Shown piece after piece: positions 37,138 to 46,151 of a DNA stretch of 64,000 bases. A model generated the notes under the pieces. The model was not told the origin of the DNA, ran no database searches, and saw only the letters and a list, made by a program, of their open reading frames with translations. Every line of letters starts with the position of its first letter. Positions within the stretch are counted from its first letter, which is position 1. The position numbers and the translations under genes are program-made. The DNA is from Brachybacterium sp. P6-10-X1 (GTDB lineage Bacteria; Actinomycetota; Actinomycetes; Actinomycetales; Dermabacteraceae): assembly GCF_001969445.1 (NCBI RefSeq), contig NZ_CP017297.1, positions 3,286,001 to 3,350,000 on the forward strand. Direction: 5' to 3'.

Positions 37138-40100
37138 ATGGACACCTACGTTGGTGCGAGGACTCTGCGGTTGACTGTCGTCGGGACGGTCATCGCACTC
37201 ATTGTCACTCTGGGGTCGGTCTTTGCGGATCCGTCCGCACATGCTGAACTCGCGCCGCCGGCGGGTGTGGATCCGGGTGCGCAGGCGCCAGCGGAAGCTG
37301 CCGTTCCAATCGTTTCCGACGCGAGCGCCACGGCGCCTACGAGCTCCTTGACTGCGGTCGAGGACGATCCGGCGACGGTGACCGCCGATGCTCTCCCGAC
37401 GGTGCAGATCAACGGGATCGTGTGGGATCAGGAGATAGTCGGTGACGTCGTCTACGCCGCGGGATCCTTCTCTTCAGCACGCCCGGCCGGATCGCCGGCG
37501 GGCACCAATGAACCCCCCCGATCGAACCTGCTGGCCTACAGTCTCTCGACTGGTGAACTGATCCAGTCCTTCGCCCCCTCGATCAACGCGCAGGTCCGTT
37601 CGGTCGAGGCGTCCCCGGATGGCACTCGTCTCTACATCGTCGGAGACTTCACGGCGGTTGATGGACAGGCCCGCTCGCGCGTTGCGGGCTTCGACATCCC
37701 CGCAGGATCGCTCGCAGCGTTCAACCCCAACGCCAACAGCGTCGCCATAGGAGTCGACGCGACGAACTCGACCGTGTACATCACCGGAAATTTCGGGCGC
37801 GTCAACGGACAGGATCGCACTGGGGCTGCGGCCATCTCGCGCGATGGCACTCTTCTGCCCTGGGCCCCGGTGCTCGGCGAACGGCGAGGTCGTGTCGTCC
37901 TCGTCTCTCCGGACGAGACGAAAGTCGTGCTGGGTGGCGACTTCCCGACCCTCAACGGCAGCGATGACCCCGGTTACGGACTGGGGATGGTTTCGGCGAC
38001 CGATGGATCCCTGATTGGGCCGTTCCAAGTGAACGACGTAATCCGCAATGCGGGCAATGACGCTGCGATCCTCTCGCTGAAATCGAATTCGGATTCCTTC
38101 TACGGTACCGGTTACGTGTTCGGTTCCGGAGGAAATCTAGAGGGGAGCTTCCGTGCTTCGTGGGAGACCGGAAACCTGACCTGGGTCAATGACTGTCATG
38201 GCGATCAATATGATGTTCAGCCGATGGGTGAAATCGTCTATGCAGCCGGACATCCCCACTACTGCGGCAGCCTGGTCGATGGTTTTCCTCAGTCCGATCC
38301 CTGGACGTTCTACCGGGCCATCGCTGTGACCAAGGATGTTGAGCGGATCACGCCACCCGGTCTCAATCTTGGCTATTACGACTTCGGTGGAAATCCTGCG
38401 CCGCGTCTCCGTCATTGGTTCCCAACTTTCAATGCAGCCAACGTCAGCGGTGCGTATCAGGGGCCATGGACAGTGAATGGAAATTCCGAGTACCTCGTAT
38501 ACGGGGGAGAGTTCACCGAGGTGAACCGAACGCCGCAGCAGGGCCTCGTCCGCTTCGCCCTCAAGGAGAAGTCGACGAATGAGCAAGGGCCGCGGATGTG
38601 GAATACGGATTGGCCGACCGATGCGCAATCCCTCAACGGCGCCATTAGGATCTCGTGGCCGACGAATTACGATCGAGACAGCGAGTATTTGACCTACGAT
38701 GTTCTGCGTGACGGGGAAGTCATTAAGACATTCGAGGACGTCCGCTCCAAGTCGAGTGATTGGGGTCTGCCTCCGATGGCATACGTCGACTCCGCTGTCG
38801 AATCTGAGGTGGCCTACACCTACCGTATACGTGCAACGGACGAGGAAGGTCATTCGCTTCTTAGTCAGCGAGCGACGGCGACAGCGACTGGGACTAGTAC
38901 CGCCAGCGCGTACCGGGACGTGATCTTGAATGACCAGCCTCTCAACTACTGGCCGCTGGACGACTCCGATCCGGGGATCTCCTACGACTGGGCCGGCGCG
39001 TCTGATCTCACCGTCTATAACGGCGTGACTCGGGGTGCCGACGGGGCGATCTCGGGTGAGAACCGTGGTGCAGCCAGCTTCAACGGTGGAAACCAGGGTT
39101 ACGCGTCAACGACGACATCGATCGCAGGTCCGAACACGTTCGGGCTTGAAGCCTGGTTCAAGACCACATCGATTGCGGGCGGCAAGATCATCGGGTTCGG
39201 CAACCGTTCGTCCGGCAACTCGACGAGCTACGACCGCCACGTATACATGGAACCTGGCGGTCGGATTGCCTTTGGGGTGTATCCCGGATCTTCCCAGACC
39301 GTCGAGACGTCGACGCCGTACAACGATGGTGAGTGGCACCATGTCGCCGCAGGACTCAGCGACGAGGGAATGGTTTTGTACATCGATGGCGTGCGCGCGG
39401 CGCAGCGCGCAGATGTCACGACGGCTCAGGGCTACAACGGTTATTGGCGCGTAGGTGGCGACTCGTCGTGGTCGGGCAGCGATCGCTTCGCGGGCGACAT
39501 CGATGAGGTGGCCGTGTATGCGGAACCGCTGAGCAGATCACAGGTCGCTGCCCACGTCGCAGCGTCCGGACGAACGGTGGAGTCAGCCGACCCGCCGGGT
39601 GACGCCTATGGCGCGAGCGTCTTTGATCTCAATCCGGCGCTTTACTGGCGATTTGGGGAGGCCAGTGGTGATACCGCTGCCGACTCCTCGGGTTACGGCC
39701 AGGACGGCTCCTACATCGGCGATGTCTCGCATGGAGCTACAGGTGCTCTCGATGGCGTGGCGGACACCGCAGCGCAGTTCGACGGCGGTCAGGTGATCAG
39801 CCAGAACTCCTACTCGAACCCGCGGTCGTACTCGCTCGAGGCATGGTTCAAGACCTCTACCTCGACCGGCGGCAAGATCATCGGATTCGGAAGCAGCGCG
39901 ACGGGCACTTCGTCGAACTATGACCGCCATGTCTATATGACCGACACCGGACAGCTCGTCTACGGCGTGTGGCCGGGCGCGGAGCGGAAGATCGAGACGT
40001 CTTCCTCGTACAACGACGACCGATGGCACCACGTCGTCGCTACTCAGGGCGCCGGTGGCATGGTCCTGTATGTCGACGGCGAGGTCGTGGGATCAGATCC

Positions 40101-42585
40101 CGAGCCCGGCGCCCAGGAGTACACCGGGTACTGGCACGTCGGAGGCGACCACACCTGGGGGCCGGGCGACGACGAGTTCGACGGCGTGATCGACGAGGTC
40201 GCGGTTTACCTTGTGCCGATCCCAGCGGAGGACATCTCAGCGCACTACGCGCTGGGAAGCACAGGCCTGCCGCCGAACATCAGCCCGACGGCGAGGTTCG
40301 CCGCATCCACCGCGCAGCTGACGGTGTCCGTGGATGGGGCCGCGTCCAGCGATGAGGACGGTGAGATATCTGAGTACCGCTGGGACTGGGGAGACGGCAG
40401 TCCGGCGAGTGACGGCATCGACGCGACTCACACGTACACGGACGGCGGGAGCTACATGGTGACCTTGACCGTCACCGACGATCGTGGAGCGACGTCAACG
40501 ATGTCGGAGGTCGTGCAAGTAGCGCCGAATCAAGCACCCGTGGCGTCGTTCACGACCTCGGTCGACGGGCTGATTGCTGAGTTCGACGCTTCATCCAGCA
40601 TCGACTCCGACGGAGTCATAGAAGTGTTCGCATGGGACTGGGGCGATGGCACCTCAGAAGTAGGCGTGGAGACGACGGGGCACACCTACGCCGAGGATGG
40701 CACCTATACGGTAACTCTGACCGTTACGGATGACAGCGGGGAGACGGCGACCAGCAGCGCCCCGGTGATGGTCGCTGCTCCCACCGGCGCTTCCACCTAC
40801 GCTCGCGATGACTTCAACCGGGTCGAGGCGACCGGGTTCGGATCGGCGGAGGAGGGAGGGGGGTGGACGCTGACGAACAGTTCTTCGAACTATCTCGTGG
40901 ATGGCGACTTCGGTGTGATTCTGCAGCCCGCGCAGGGCTCGCTGCGAAACGCCTATCTCCCCTCGGTGAGTTCGACGGATACAGCGGTGGAGGTCGACAT
41001 CTCGTTCCCGGAGCTCCCTGAGGGAGGGAGCGCCTACTCAACTGTGGCCACGAGGCGCGCTGGCAGCGACGAATACCGTGCTCGAGCAATCGTGTCCCCA
41101 GCGGGTGACGTCACCGTGCAGCTGCAGGCGACGGGAACGGTTCTCAGCAATGTCCCGAACGTGGCGAAAGTTGAAGCTGGAGATCAACTTCGAATGAGAG
41201 CTGAGGCGACAGGTACGTCACCCACTGAGCTTCGAGTCAAAGTCTGGAAGGTCGGTACAGCCGAACCAGCGGAATGGACAGCTACCGCTGTCAATTCCAT
41301 TGCTGCGTTGCAGACAGGCGGCTACGTGGGGCTAGGCGTATATCTCAGCGGGAGCGCCACCAATTTCCCATTGCGGACTCAGTTCGACAACTTCTGGGCT
41401 GGATCGACCGAGAGCGAAGCAGAACCTTTGGAGAATCAGGATCCGGTGGCGGTGTTCTCGGCGGAGGCGTCGGGTCTGGAGGTCGCGGTGGATGCGTCGG
41501 GGTCGGGTGATCCGGATGGGGCGATTGCCTCGTATGCCTGGGACTTCGGTGATGGTGCGACGGGGGCGGGGTCGTCTGCAGTGCACGAGTATGCGGATGC
41601 CGGCAGCTATGAGGTGACGTTGACGGTGACGGATGATGACGGTGCGGTGGGTTCGTCGACGGAGTCGGTCGAGGTGTCCGAGCCTGCCGGGCCGGAGAAT
41701 CAGGATCCGGTGGCGGTGTTCTCGGCGGAGGCGTCGGGTCTGGAGGTCGCGGTGGATGCGTCGGGGTCGGGTGATCCGGATGGGGCGATTGCCTCGTATG
41801 CCTGGGACTTCGGTGATGGTGCGACGGGGGCGGGGTCGTCTGCAGTGCACGAGTATGCGGATGCCGGCAGCTATGAGGTGACGTTGACCGTGACCGACGA
41901 TCTCGGTGCGACGGCGACGACTACTGATGAGGTGACAGTATCCATTGACGCTGAAGCGGGACAGGTGGTGCAGGATGACTTCCAAAGAGCCGACGGGTTG
42001 CTGGGAACAGCGCCTCTGGGCGGCACCTGGACACAGACCAGCGGTTCCTCGAACGTCGGCATCGAAGACGGCAGAGCGAAGTTCAGCTCGCAGAATGCCA
42101 GCCAGCTTCGATCAGCGGCGCTGACGGAGGCAACGACGGACAACACGGACCTGACGTTCTCGTTCGCCGTCTCCGACGAGATTACTAATGGACGAATGTA
42201 TGTTTCGGCACTCGGCAGAGTTGTCGACGGCAACGATTATCGAGCACGATGGGTAATCCAGGACGACGGGAATGTTCAAGCGCAGCTCTCCCAGCGGAAC
42301 GACGTGATGGATTGGGAGAATATACAGGGGCTCACCGTTCAGCCGAACACCACCTATCACGTCAGACTGCAAGTTTTCGGCGTCGAGGAGACGACAGTGC
42401 GGAGCAAGATCTGGGAAGACGGTTCCGCTGAGCCCACTGATTGGCAGTTGACAACGACAGATTCCACGCCTGAGCTTCAGGGGGCTGGCCACATGGGCAT
42501 TGCAACGTACGCGGGCGGTGGCTTCTCCCCCCTGCCCTGCAGCATCTTTGTCGACGATTTTGCCGCTACGGAGGTAACCCCTTGA
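37138..42585 (+). CDS. Giant secreted LamG/PKD-repeat surface protein
   Basis: The 1815-residue protein begins with a signal peptide ('LTVVGTVIALIVTLGSVFAD'). Then come a beta-propeller-like region (about 80-480) with repeated 'LYIVGDFTAVDGQARSRVAG' motifs, a fibronectin-like strand set (about 490-585), and two LamG/concanavalin-type domains (about 590-815 and 820-1037, 'YWRFGEASGDTAADSS'). Two PKD domains follow ('YRWDWGDGSPASDG'), then a lectin/ketodisaccharide-hydrolase-like segment (about 1220-1425). Two further PKD domains (about 1431-1604) and a similar C-terminal domain end it. No LPXTG or C-terminal helix is visible, so it may be secreted or glycan-bound. The start is behind GGGGGAG. 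Confidence 0.82.
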   Translation: MDTYVGARTLRLTVVGTVIALIVTLGSVFADPSAHAELAPPAGVDPGAQAPAEAAVPIVSDASATAPTSSLTAVEDDPATVTADALPTVQINGIVWDQEIVGDVVYAAGSFSSARPAGSPAGTNEPPRSNLLAYSLSTGELIQSFAPSINAQVRSVEASPDGTRLYIVGDFTAVDGQARSRVAGFDIPAGSLAAFNPNANSVAIGVDATNSTVYITGNFGRVNGQDRTGAAAISRDGTLLPWAPVLGERRGRVVLVSPDETKVVLGGDFPTLNGSDDPGYGLGMVSATDGSLIGPFQVNDVIRNAGNDAAILSLKSNSDSFYGTGYVFGSGGNLEGSFRASWETGNLTWVNDCHGDQYDVQPMGEIVYAAGHPHYCGSLVDGFPQSDPWTFYRAIAVTKDVERITPPGLNLGYYDFGGNPAPRLRHWFPTFNAANVSGAYQGPWTVNGNSEYLVYGGEFTEVNRTPQQGLVRFALKEKSTNEQGPRMWNTDWPTDAQSLNGAIRISWPTNYDRDSEYLTYDVLRDGEVIKTFEDVRSKSSDWGLPPMAYVDSAVESEVAYTYRIRATDEEGHSLLSQRATATATGTSTASAYRDVILNDQPLNYWPLDDSDPGISYDWAGASDLTVYNGVTRGADGAISGENRGAASFNGGNQGYASTTTSIAGPNTFGLEAWFKTTSIAGGKIIGFGNRSSGNSTSYDRHVYMEPGGRIAFGVYPGSSQTVETSTPYNDGEWHHVAAGLSDEGMVLYIDGVRAAQRADVTTAQGYNGYWRVGGDSSWSGSDRFAGDIDEVAVYAEPLSRSQVAAHVAASGRTVESADPPGDAYGASVFDLNPALYWRFGEASGDTAADSSGYGQDGSYIGDVSHGATGALDGVADTAAQFDGGQVISQNSYSNPRSYSLEAWFKTSTSTGGKIIGFGSSATGTSSNYDRHVYMTDTGQLVYGVWPGAERKIETSSSYNDDRWHHVVATQGAGGMVLYVDGEVVGSDPEPGAQEYTGYWHVGGDHTWGPGDDEFDGVIDEVAVYLVPIPAEDISAHYALGSTGLPPNISPTARFAASTAQLTVSVDGAASSDEDGEISEYRWDWGDGSPASDGIDATHTYTDGGSYMVTLTVTDDRGATSTMSEVVQVAPNQAPVASFTTSVDGLIAEFDASSSIDSDGVIEVFAWDWGDGTSEVGVETTGHTYAEDGTYTVTLTVTDDSGETATSSAPVMVAAPTGASTYARDDFNRVEATGFGSAEEGGGWTLTNSSSNYLVDGDFGVILQPAQGSLRNAYLPSVSSTDTAVEVDISFPELPEGGSAYSTVATRRAGSDEYRARAIVSPAGDVTVQLQATGTVLSNVPNVAKVEAGDQLRMRAEATGTSPTELRVKVWKVGTAEPAEWTATAVNSIAALQTGGYVGLGVYLSGSATNFPLRTQFDNFWAGSTESEAEPLENQDPVAVFSAEASGLEVAVDASGSGDPDGAIASYAWDFGDGATGAGSSAVHEYADAGSYEVTLTVTDDDGAVGSSTESVEVSEPAGPENQDPVAVFSAEASGLEVAVDASGSGDPDGAIASYAWDFGDGATGAGSSAVHEYADAGSYEVTLTVTDDLGATATTTDEVTVSIDAEAGQVVQDDFQRADGLLGTAPLGGTWTQTSGSSNVGIEDGRAKFSSQNASQLRSAALTEATTDNTDLTFSFAVSDEITNGRMYVSALGRVVDGNDYRARWVIQDDGNVQAQLSQRNDVMDWENIQGLTVQPNTTYHVRLQVFGVEETTVRSKIWEDGSAEPTDWQLTTTDSTPELQGAGHMGIATYAGGGFSPLPCSIFVDDFAATEVTP
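41431..41888 (+). repeat. Perfect 194-bp direct repeat encoding tandem PKD domains
   Basis: 41431-41624 is identical to 41695-41888, offset 264 bp (88 codons). Each begins GAGAATCAGGATCCGGTGGC and ends GAGGTGACGTTGAC. Identity at silent positions means a recent duplication or ongoing conversion. Confidence 0.95.
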
Positions 42586-43310
42586 GTGTTATTGAGTCAT
42601 ATCGCAGCCTCTCGGATGCGCAGAAGGGTCGCGCGCGTGGCGCCCCCGCCTACTCCATCTACGTAAACCGTCCATTGGGGCGGGTCTTGGCCTCTGTCGC
42701 TCACACTGCCGGACTGACCCCGAATCAGGTCACGTTGGTCAGCGCGGGGTTCACCTTCTCAGGCATCGCGTTGCTCGTGGCGGTGCCGCCATCGTTGCCG
42801 GTGGGGGTCGTCGTCTGGCTCATGCTGGCCATCGGGTACGCATGGGACAGCGCTGATGGTCAAGTTGCCCGTCTACGTGGCGGTGGTTCGCTCGTCGGTG
42901 AGTGGCTCGATCACATCATCGATTCGGCAAAGATTGTCTCGTTGCATGTCGCCGTGGTCGTCGGCGTGTACCGCTACGTTGAGCCGCTCGAGGTGACGTG
43001 GCTGCTTGTGCCTCTGGCTTTTGCTGTCGTTGCTACTGTCACATTCTTCGGAATGATTCTCAATGACCTCCTGCGTGCTCGACTCGGAGTCGGACAGTCG
43101 ACACAGGCGGGAGGCTCTTCCCCGCTGCGCGCAATAGCAGGAATTCCAACGGACTACGGAACTTTGTGCTTTGTGTTCGTGTTCTGGGGATGGGTGCCCG
43201 GTTTCATGGTTTCGTATACACTGCTCGCTCTTGCCGCCGTCTTGTATTTAGCTGCGGCGCTGGCCGTATGGTTCCGGAAGATGAGTGCTCTCAGCGGCGT
43301 CCAAGCCTGA
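42582..43310 (+). CDS. CDP-alcohol phosphatidyltransferase family protein
   Basis: The 242-residue integral membrane protein has the family catalytic signature D-x2-D-G-x2-A-R-x8-G-x3-D-x3-D in 'AWDSADGQVARL' to 'GEWLDHIIDS' (about residues 88-113). It transfers a phosphoalcohol from a CDP-alcohol, for example inositol or glycerol phosphate, to an acceptor. In this cluster it could modify a polysaccharide lipid or make a surface phospholipid. The start is TTG 42582 overlapping the previous stop (TTGA), with a GGAGG-like box at 42570-42575. The TagD-like gene could supply a CDP-polyol. Confidence 0.8.
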   Translation: MSVIESYRSLSDAQKGRARGAPAYSIYVNRPLGRVLASVAHTAGLTPNQVTLVSAGFTFSGIALLVAVPPSLPVGVVVWLMLAIGYAWDSADGQVARLRGGGSLVGEWLDHIIDSAKIVSLHVAVVVGVYRYVEPLEVTWLLVPLAFAVVATVTFFGMILNDLLRARLGVGQSTQAGGSSPLRAIAGIPTDYGTLCFVFVFWGWVPGFMVSYTLLALAAVLYLAAALAVWFRKMSALSGVQA

Positions 43311-43504
43311 TGGGCCCGCCGTGGGATCGGGTGTTCATGGAGCTATAGATTTCGGTGTTTGGCGTGGAGCTCTTGATGAACGTGCAGGACGTCACGAGCT
43401 GAAGGACGGGGCTGGTCCAGTTTTATTGGAGCCGGCATGGCGCGAGGACGAGGCTGGTGCCCCATGTTCCCGATTTGCAAGGTTGCTCTGGAGAGGCGTC
43501 CGAC

Positions 43505-44590
43505 ATGGTTGAACAGCGAGCGGTCGCTACCGAATCTGTGCCCGTCGAGAAGTCATCATCGGGTGTTTTCGAAGGGTTGCAGGCTCTCCGTTTCGTAGCC
43601 GCTCTGTTAGTTCTGGTCACCCATTCAACGTTCTACACGTCGACCCGGCTGGATCCGAATGTTTCGACATGGGAGGCCGGTACTGCCGGTGTGGATATAT
43701 TTTTCGTTATCTCGGGGTTCGTGATGATGATAACGGCTGGCCCGTTCATGAGGGTGCCGCATGGCTGGCGATATTTTGCGATGCGACGCATCGTGCGAAT
43801 CGTTCCGATGTACTGGATCGCAACCACCGCGAAGATCGTAGCGCTATTGATACTGCCTGGCGTCGCATTGAGGTCGTCGCTCGATCCTCAGCACGTCTTG
43901 TTCTCTTACCTCTTTTTGCCTTCGTGCAACGATGTCGGAGCTGTCGAGCCGGTGATGGGCGTTGGGTGGACGCTGACCTTCGAGATGTTCTTCTATGCGG
44001 TATTTGCAATCGCACTCTTGCTTCGAGTGACCCCCCTCCTCTTTGTTGGTAGCGTTATGGTCGCTCTCACCATTTGGGGGCAATTGAGTCCCGAAGGTAC
44101 GTCGCCCTGGGCTGTGTATCTGGACCCAGTGACCCTGTACTTTGTTGTCGGTGTGGTGGTTGCTGTGCTTGTGCGTAAGGGGTTGACTCGCTGGTTGGTG
44201 GCTCTGTCGGTGGCCTGCCTCTGCGTGGCAGGAGTACTGGCGCTTGCGGGGGAGATGGATTGGTCTCGCTCGGCACCTTTTAGATTCTTCGTCATCGTGG
44301 GGTTGGTTGCCATCACGGTCTTGGCGGAACCATTGCTTCGGCGGGCGCTTCCAAAGCAGCTTTTGTTCTTTGGAGATGCATCGTACTCGATATATCTGTT
44401 CCACCCTTTAGTCGCCCCTATGGTGCCCATCGCGCTGGCGATACTCGGGGTGCCGGTGGTGTGGCTCAGTGTGGTCGGAGCCATCGTGTGGGCGCTGGTC
44501 GTGACCTCCGTAATCTACGCTCTCGTGGAGCGACGGCTTGTTCGGCTCGGCCGACGGCTGCCGTATGCAGGGCGGATCCCTGAGGGATGA
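43505..44590 (+). CDS. Acyltransferase 3-family membrane protein (OafA-like)
   Basis: The 361-residue protein has about 10 helices and begins 'GLQALRFVAALLVLVTHSTF', the signature of the acyltransferase 3 family with its conserved histidine. 'SYSIYLFHPLVAPM' near residue 297 is the second family motif. It would add acetyl or succinyl groups to the exported polysaccharide. ATG 43505 has GGAGAGG (43489-43496) ahead. Base composition is lower in GC than elsewhere in the window. The gene ends the plus-strand run; the next genes are on the other strand. Confidence 0.82.
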   Translation: MVEQRAVATESVPVEKSSSGVFEGLQALRFVAALLVLVTHSTFYTSTRLDPNVSTWEAGTAGVDIFFVISGFVMMITAGPFMRVPHGWRYFAMRRIVRIVPMYWIATTAKIVALLILPGVALRSSLDPQHVLFSYLFLPSCNDVGAVEPVMGVGWTLTFEMFFYAVFAIALLLRVTPLLFVGSVMVALTIWGQLSPEGTSPWAVYLDPVTLYFVVGVVVAVLVRKGLTRWLVALSVACLCVAGVLALAGEMDWSRSAPFRFFVIVGLVAITVLAEPLLRRALPKQLLFFGDASYSIYLFHPLVAPMVPIALAILGVPVVWLSVVGAIVWALVVTSVIYALVERRLVRLGRRLPYAGRIPEG

Positions 44591-44963
44591 GGGTCTGACT
44601 TCGGTGGCGGCGCCGAGGCAGTCGGACGCGCACGATATGTGGACCATCAAGGCTGCGGAGAGCTGTGTCTGATTCTGAACCCCGACGTCGAGGTGCGGTA
44701 AGACTGATAGGCGTCGCCTTCTTGGCGGTGCCGACGGGCTCGTTGAATACGTGACGATCATGGGGTGCATGAGACATCTGGTGCCCGTCCGGTCGAACGG
44801 TCGGCGCGGGTCAACACTTGCACGGGGCGAGAATACGTCCTCGAGGGTGCCGGGCCGGAAGTCTTCTCGACCTGGCTTGCGGTGGATCCTCGGCAGAACG
44901 GTCGTCGATGTCCGGTGGAATGCCGGTCCAGCAGCCGGGTGATGTCCGTGAGGGCGACTGGAC
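44591..44963. other. 373-bp convergent intergenic region
   Basis: The stretch lies between the converging acyltransferase and glycosyltransferase genes. Short GC hairpins are possible near 44600-44620, but no confident terminator, gene or repeat is visible. The short open frames inside it lack ribosome sites. Confidence 0.4.
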
Positions 44964-46151
44964 TTATTCGATCACGGCCAGGGCGATCGCAGCGCGATAG
45001 GTGGCCGGTGCGTGTCGGCCCATGGCGGCCGCACGACTGTCCGAGACGGTATCGATGATCTCTGCCCACCCGTTCGCGATCGCGGACAATGCGTGCATGA
45101 GTTCGGCAGCGTCTTCGACGGGCGTCAGGCGTGTCGTGCTGTACCCACCGGCCGCCTCCCGCAGCCCACCGCAGTCGCTGGCGATCACAGGCCGCAATGC
45201 GAGCACGCCCTCGACGGCGGTGTTGCCGAAGGGCTCGGCCATGCGCGACGGCACCACCAGCACGTCCGTCTCCGCGAGGAACGGCCAGATGTCGCTCTGG
45301 AACCCCGCGAACTCGACGTCGACCCCGCTGATCGCCGCCTGCTCCCGCAGCTGCCCCTCGTACCACCCGTACCCCTCGAACGCGGTGCCCAGCAGGGTGA
45401 CCGCCACGGACCGACCAGCGTCCTGCAACCGCGAGGCGGCCTCGAGCACCAGGTCCGGGCCCTTGCGCGGCGAGAGCCGCCCGAGGTACAGGATCCGCAG
45501 CGGACCCGTGAGCTCCGCCCGCGGCGGCTGCGGGTCCTCGGGGGAGGCGACGCCGTTGTAGATCACCTCGGCGCGTCGGGCCAGCGGAGCCAGGGCGTCG
45601 CGGATCGTCCGCAGGCTGAACTCGCTGTTGACCAGGGTCCGGGTCGACGCCAGATGCGGAAGGTACAGCGCGGCGTTGACCAGCCTGCTGCCGGCTGCCT
45701 CGGCCTCGTGCACGTGGCTGATCGAGCGCGTGCCGCGCACCCGGGCGAGCAGCGGCCACTGGGGGATGATGATCGTCGAGACGTACACGGCGTCCGGGCG
45801 CACCCGTCCCAGCAGCCGCCAGGCGCTCACCATCCCCGTCAGCGACGAGCGCAGCAGCGTCGGCCATCCGCGGGGCCGCAGCAGGGCTTTGCGCAGCACG
45901 AGCATCGAGGTGATCACCACCTGGGCGCCGGCGCGCTGCAGTTCAGGGACCAGGGGCCCGTCGGAGGGCAGGGCCACGATCACGGTGCACCGTGCCTCCC
46001 GCAGCCCGATGACGCTCTCCAGGAGCATCCGGTCGGAGCCGAACAGCTCGGCCCCCGGATGGACGACCAGGACGGTCCTCTCCTCAGCGCTCATCTCGGC
46101 GGTGCTCGACCCGGGAGTGCTCGTCCCGGGAGTGCTCGTCGGGGTGCTCAT
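44964..46151 (-). CDS. Glycosyltransferase, GT4 family (GT-B fold)
   Basis: The 395-residue enzyme has a two-domain GT-B fold. 'LVVHPGAELFGSDRMLLESVIGLREA' forms the acceptor side, and the C-terminal nucleotide-sugar motif is 'PLRILYLGRLSPRKGPDLVLEAA' with 'PSRMAEPFGNTAVEGVLALRPVIASDCGG' (the E-x7-E region). It would add a sugar from a nucleotide donor to the lipid-linked repeat unit. Its ATG overlaps the upstream stop (ATGA), so the two glycosyltransferases are translated together. The N-terminus begins with a Ser/Thr/Pro tract of low conservation. Confidence 0.85.
   Translation of the reverse strand: MSTPTSTPGTSTPGSSTAEMSAEERTVLVVHPGAELFGSDRMLLESVIGLREARCTVIVALPSDGPLVPELQRAGAQVVITSMLVLRKALLRPRGWPTLLRSSLTGMVSAWRLLGRVRPDAVYVSTIIIPQWPLLARVRGTRSISHVHEAEAAGSRLVNAALYLPHLASTRTLVNSEFSLRTIRDALAPLARRAEVIYNGVASPEDPQPPRAELTGPLRILYLGRLSPRKGPDLVLEAASRLQDAGRSVAVTLLGTAFEGYGWYEGQLREQAAISGVDVEFAGFQSDIWPFLAETDVLVVPSRMAEPFGNTAVEGVLALRPVIASDCGGLREAAGGYSTTRLTPVEDAAELMHALSAIANGWAEIIDTVSDSRAAAMGRHAPATYRAAIALAVIE

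Noticed and set aside
37138..42585. Cell-wall sorting signal in the giant LamG/PKD protein
   Set aside because: The C-terminus shows neither LPXTG nor a hydrophobic helix with a positive tail.
44751..44942. Small plus-strand open frame between convergent genes
   Set aside because: No ribosome site, random-looking composition, and no hydrophobic or conserved segment.
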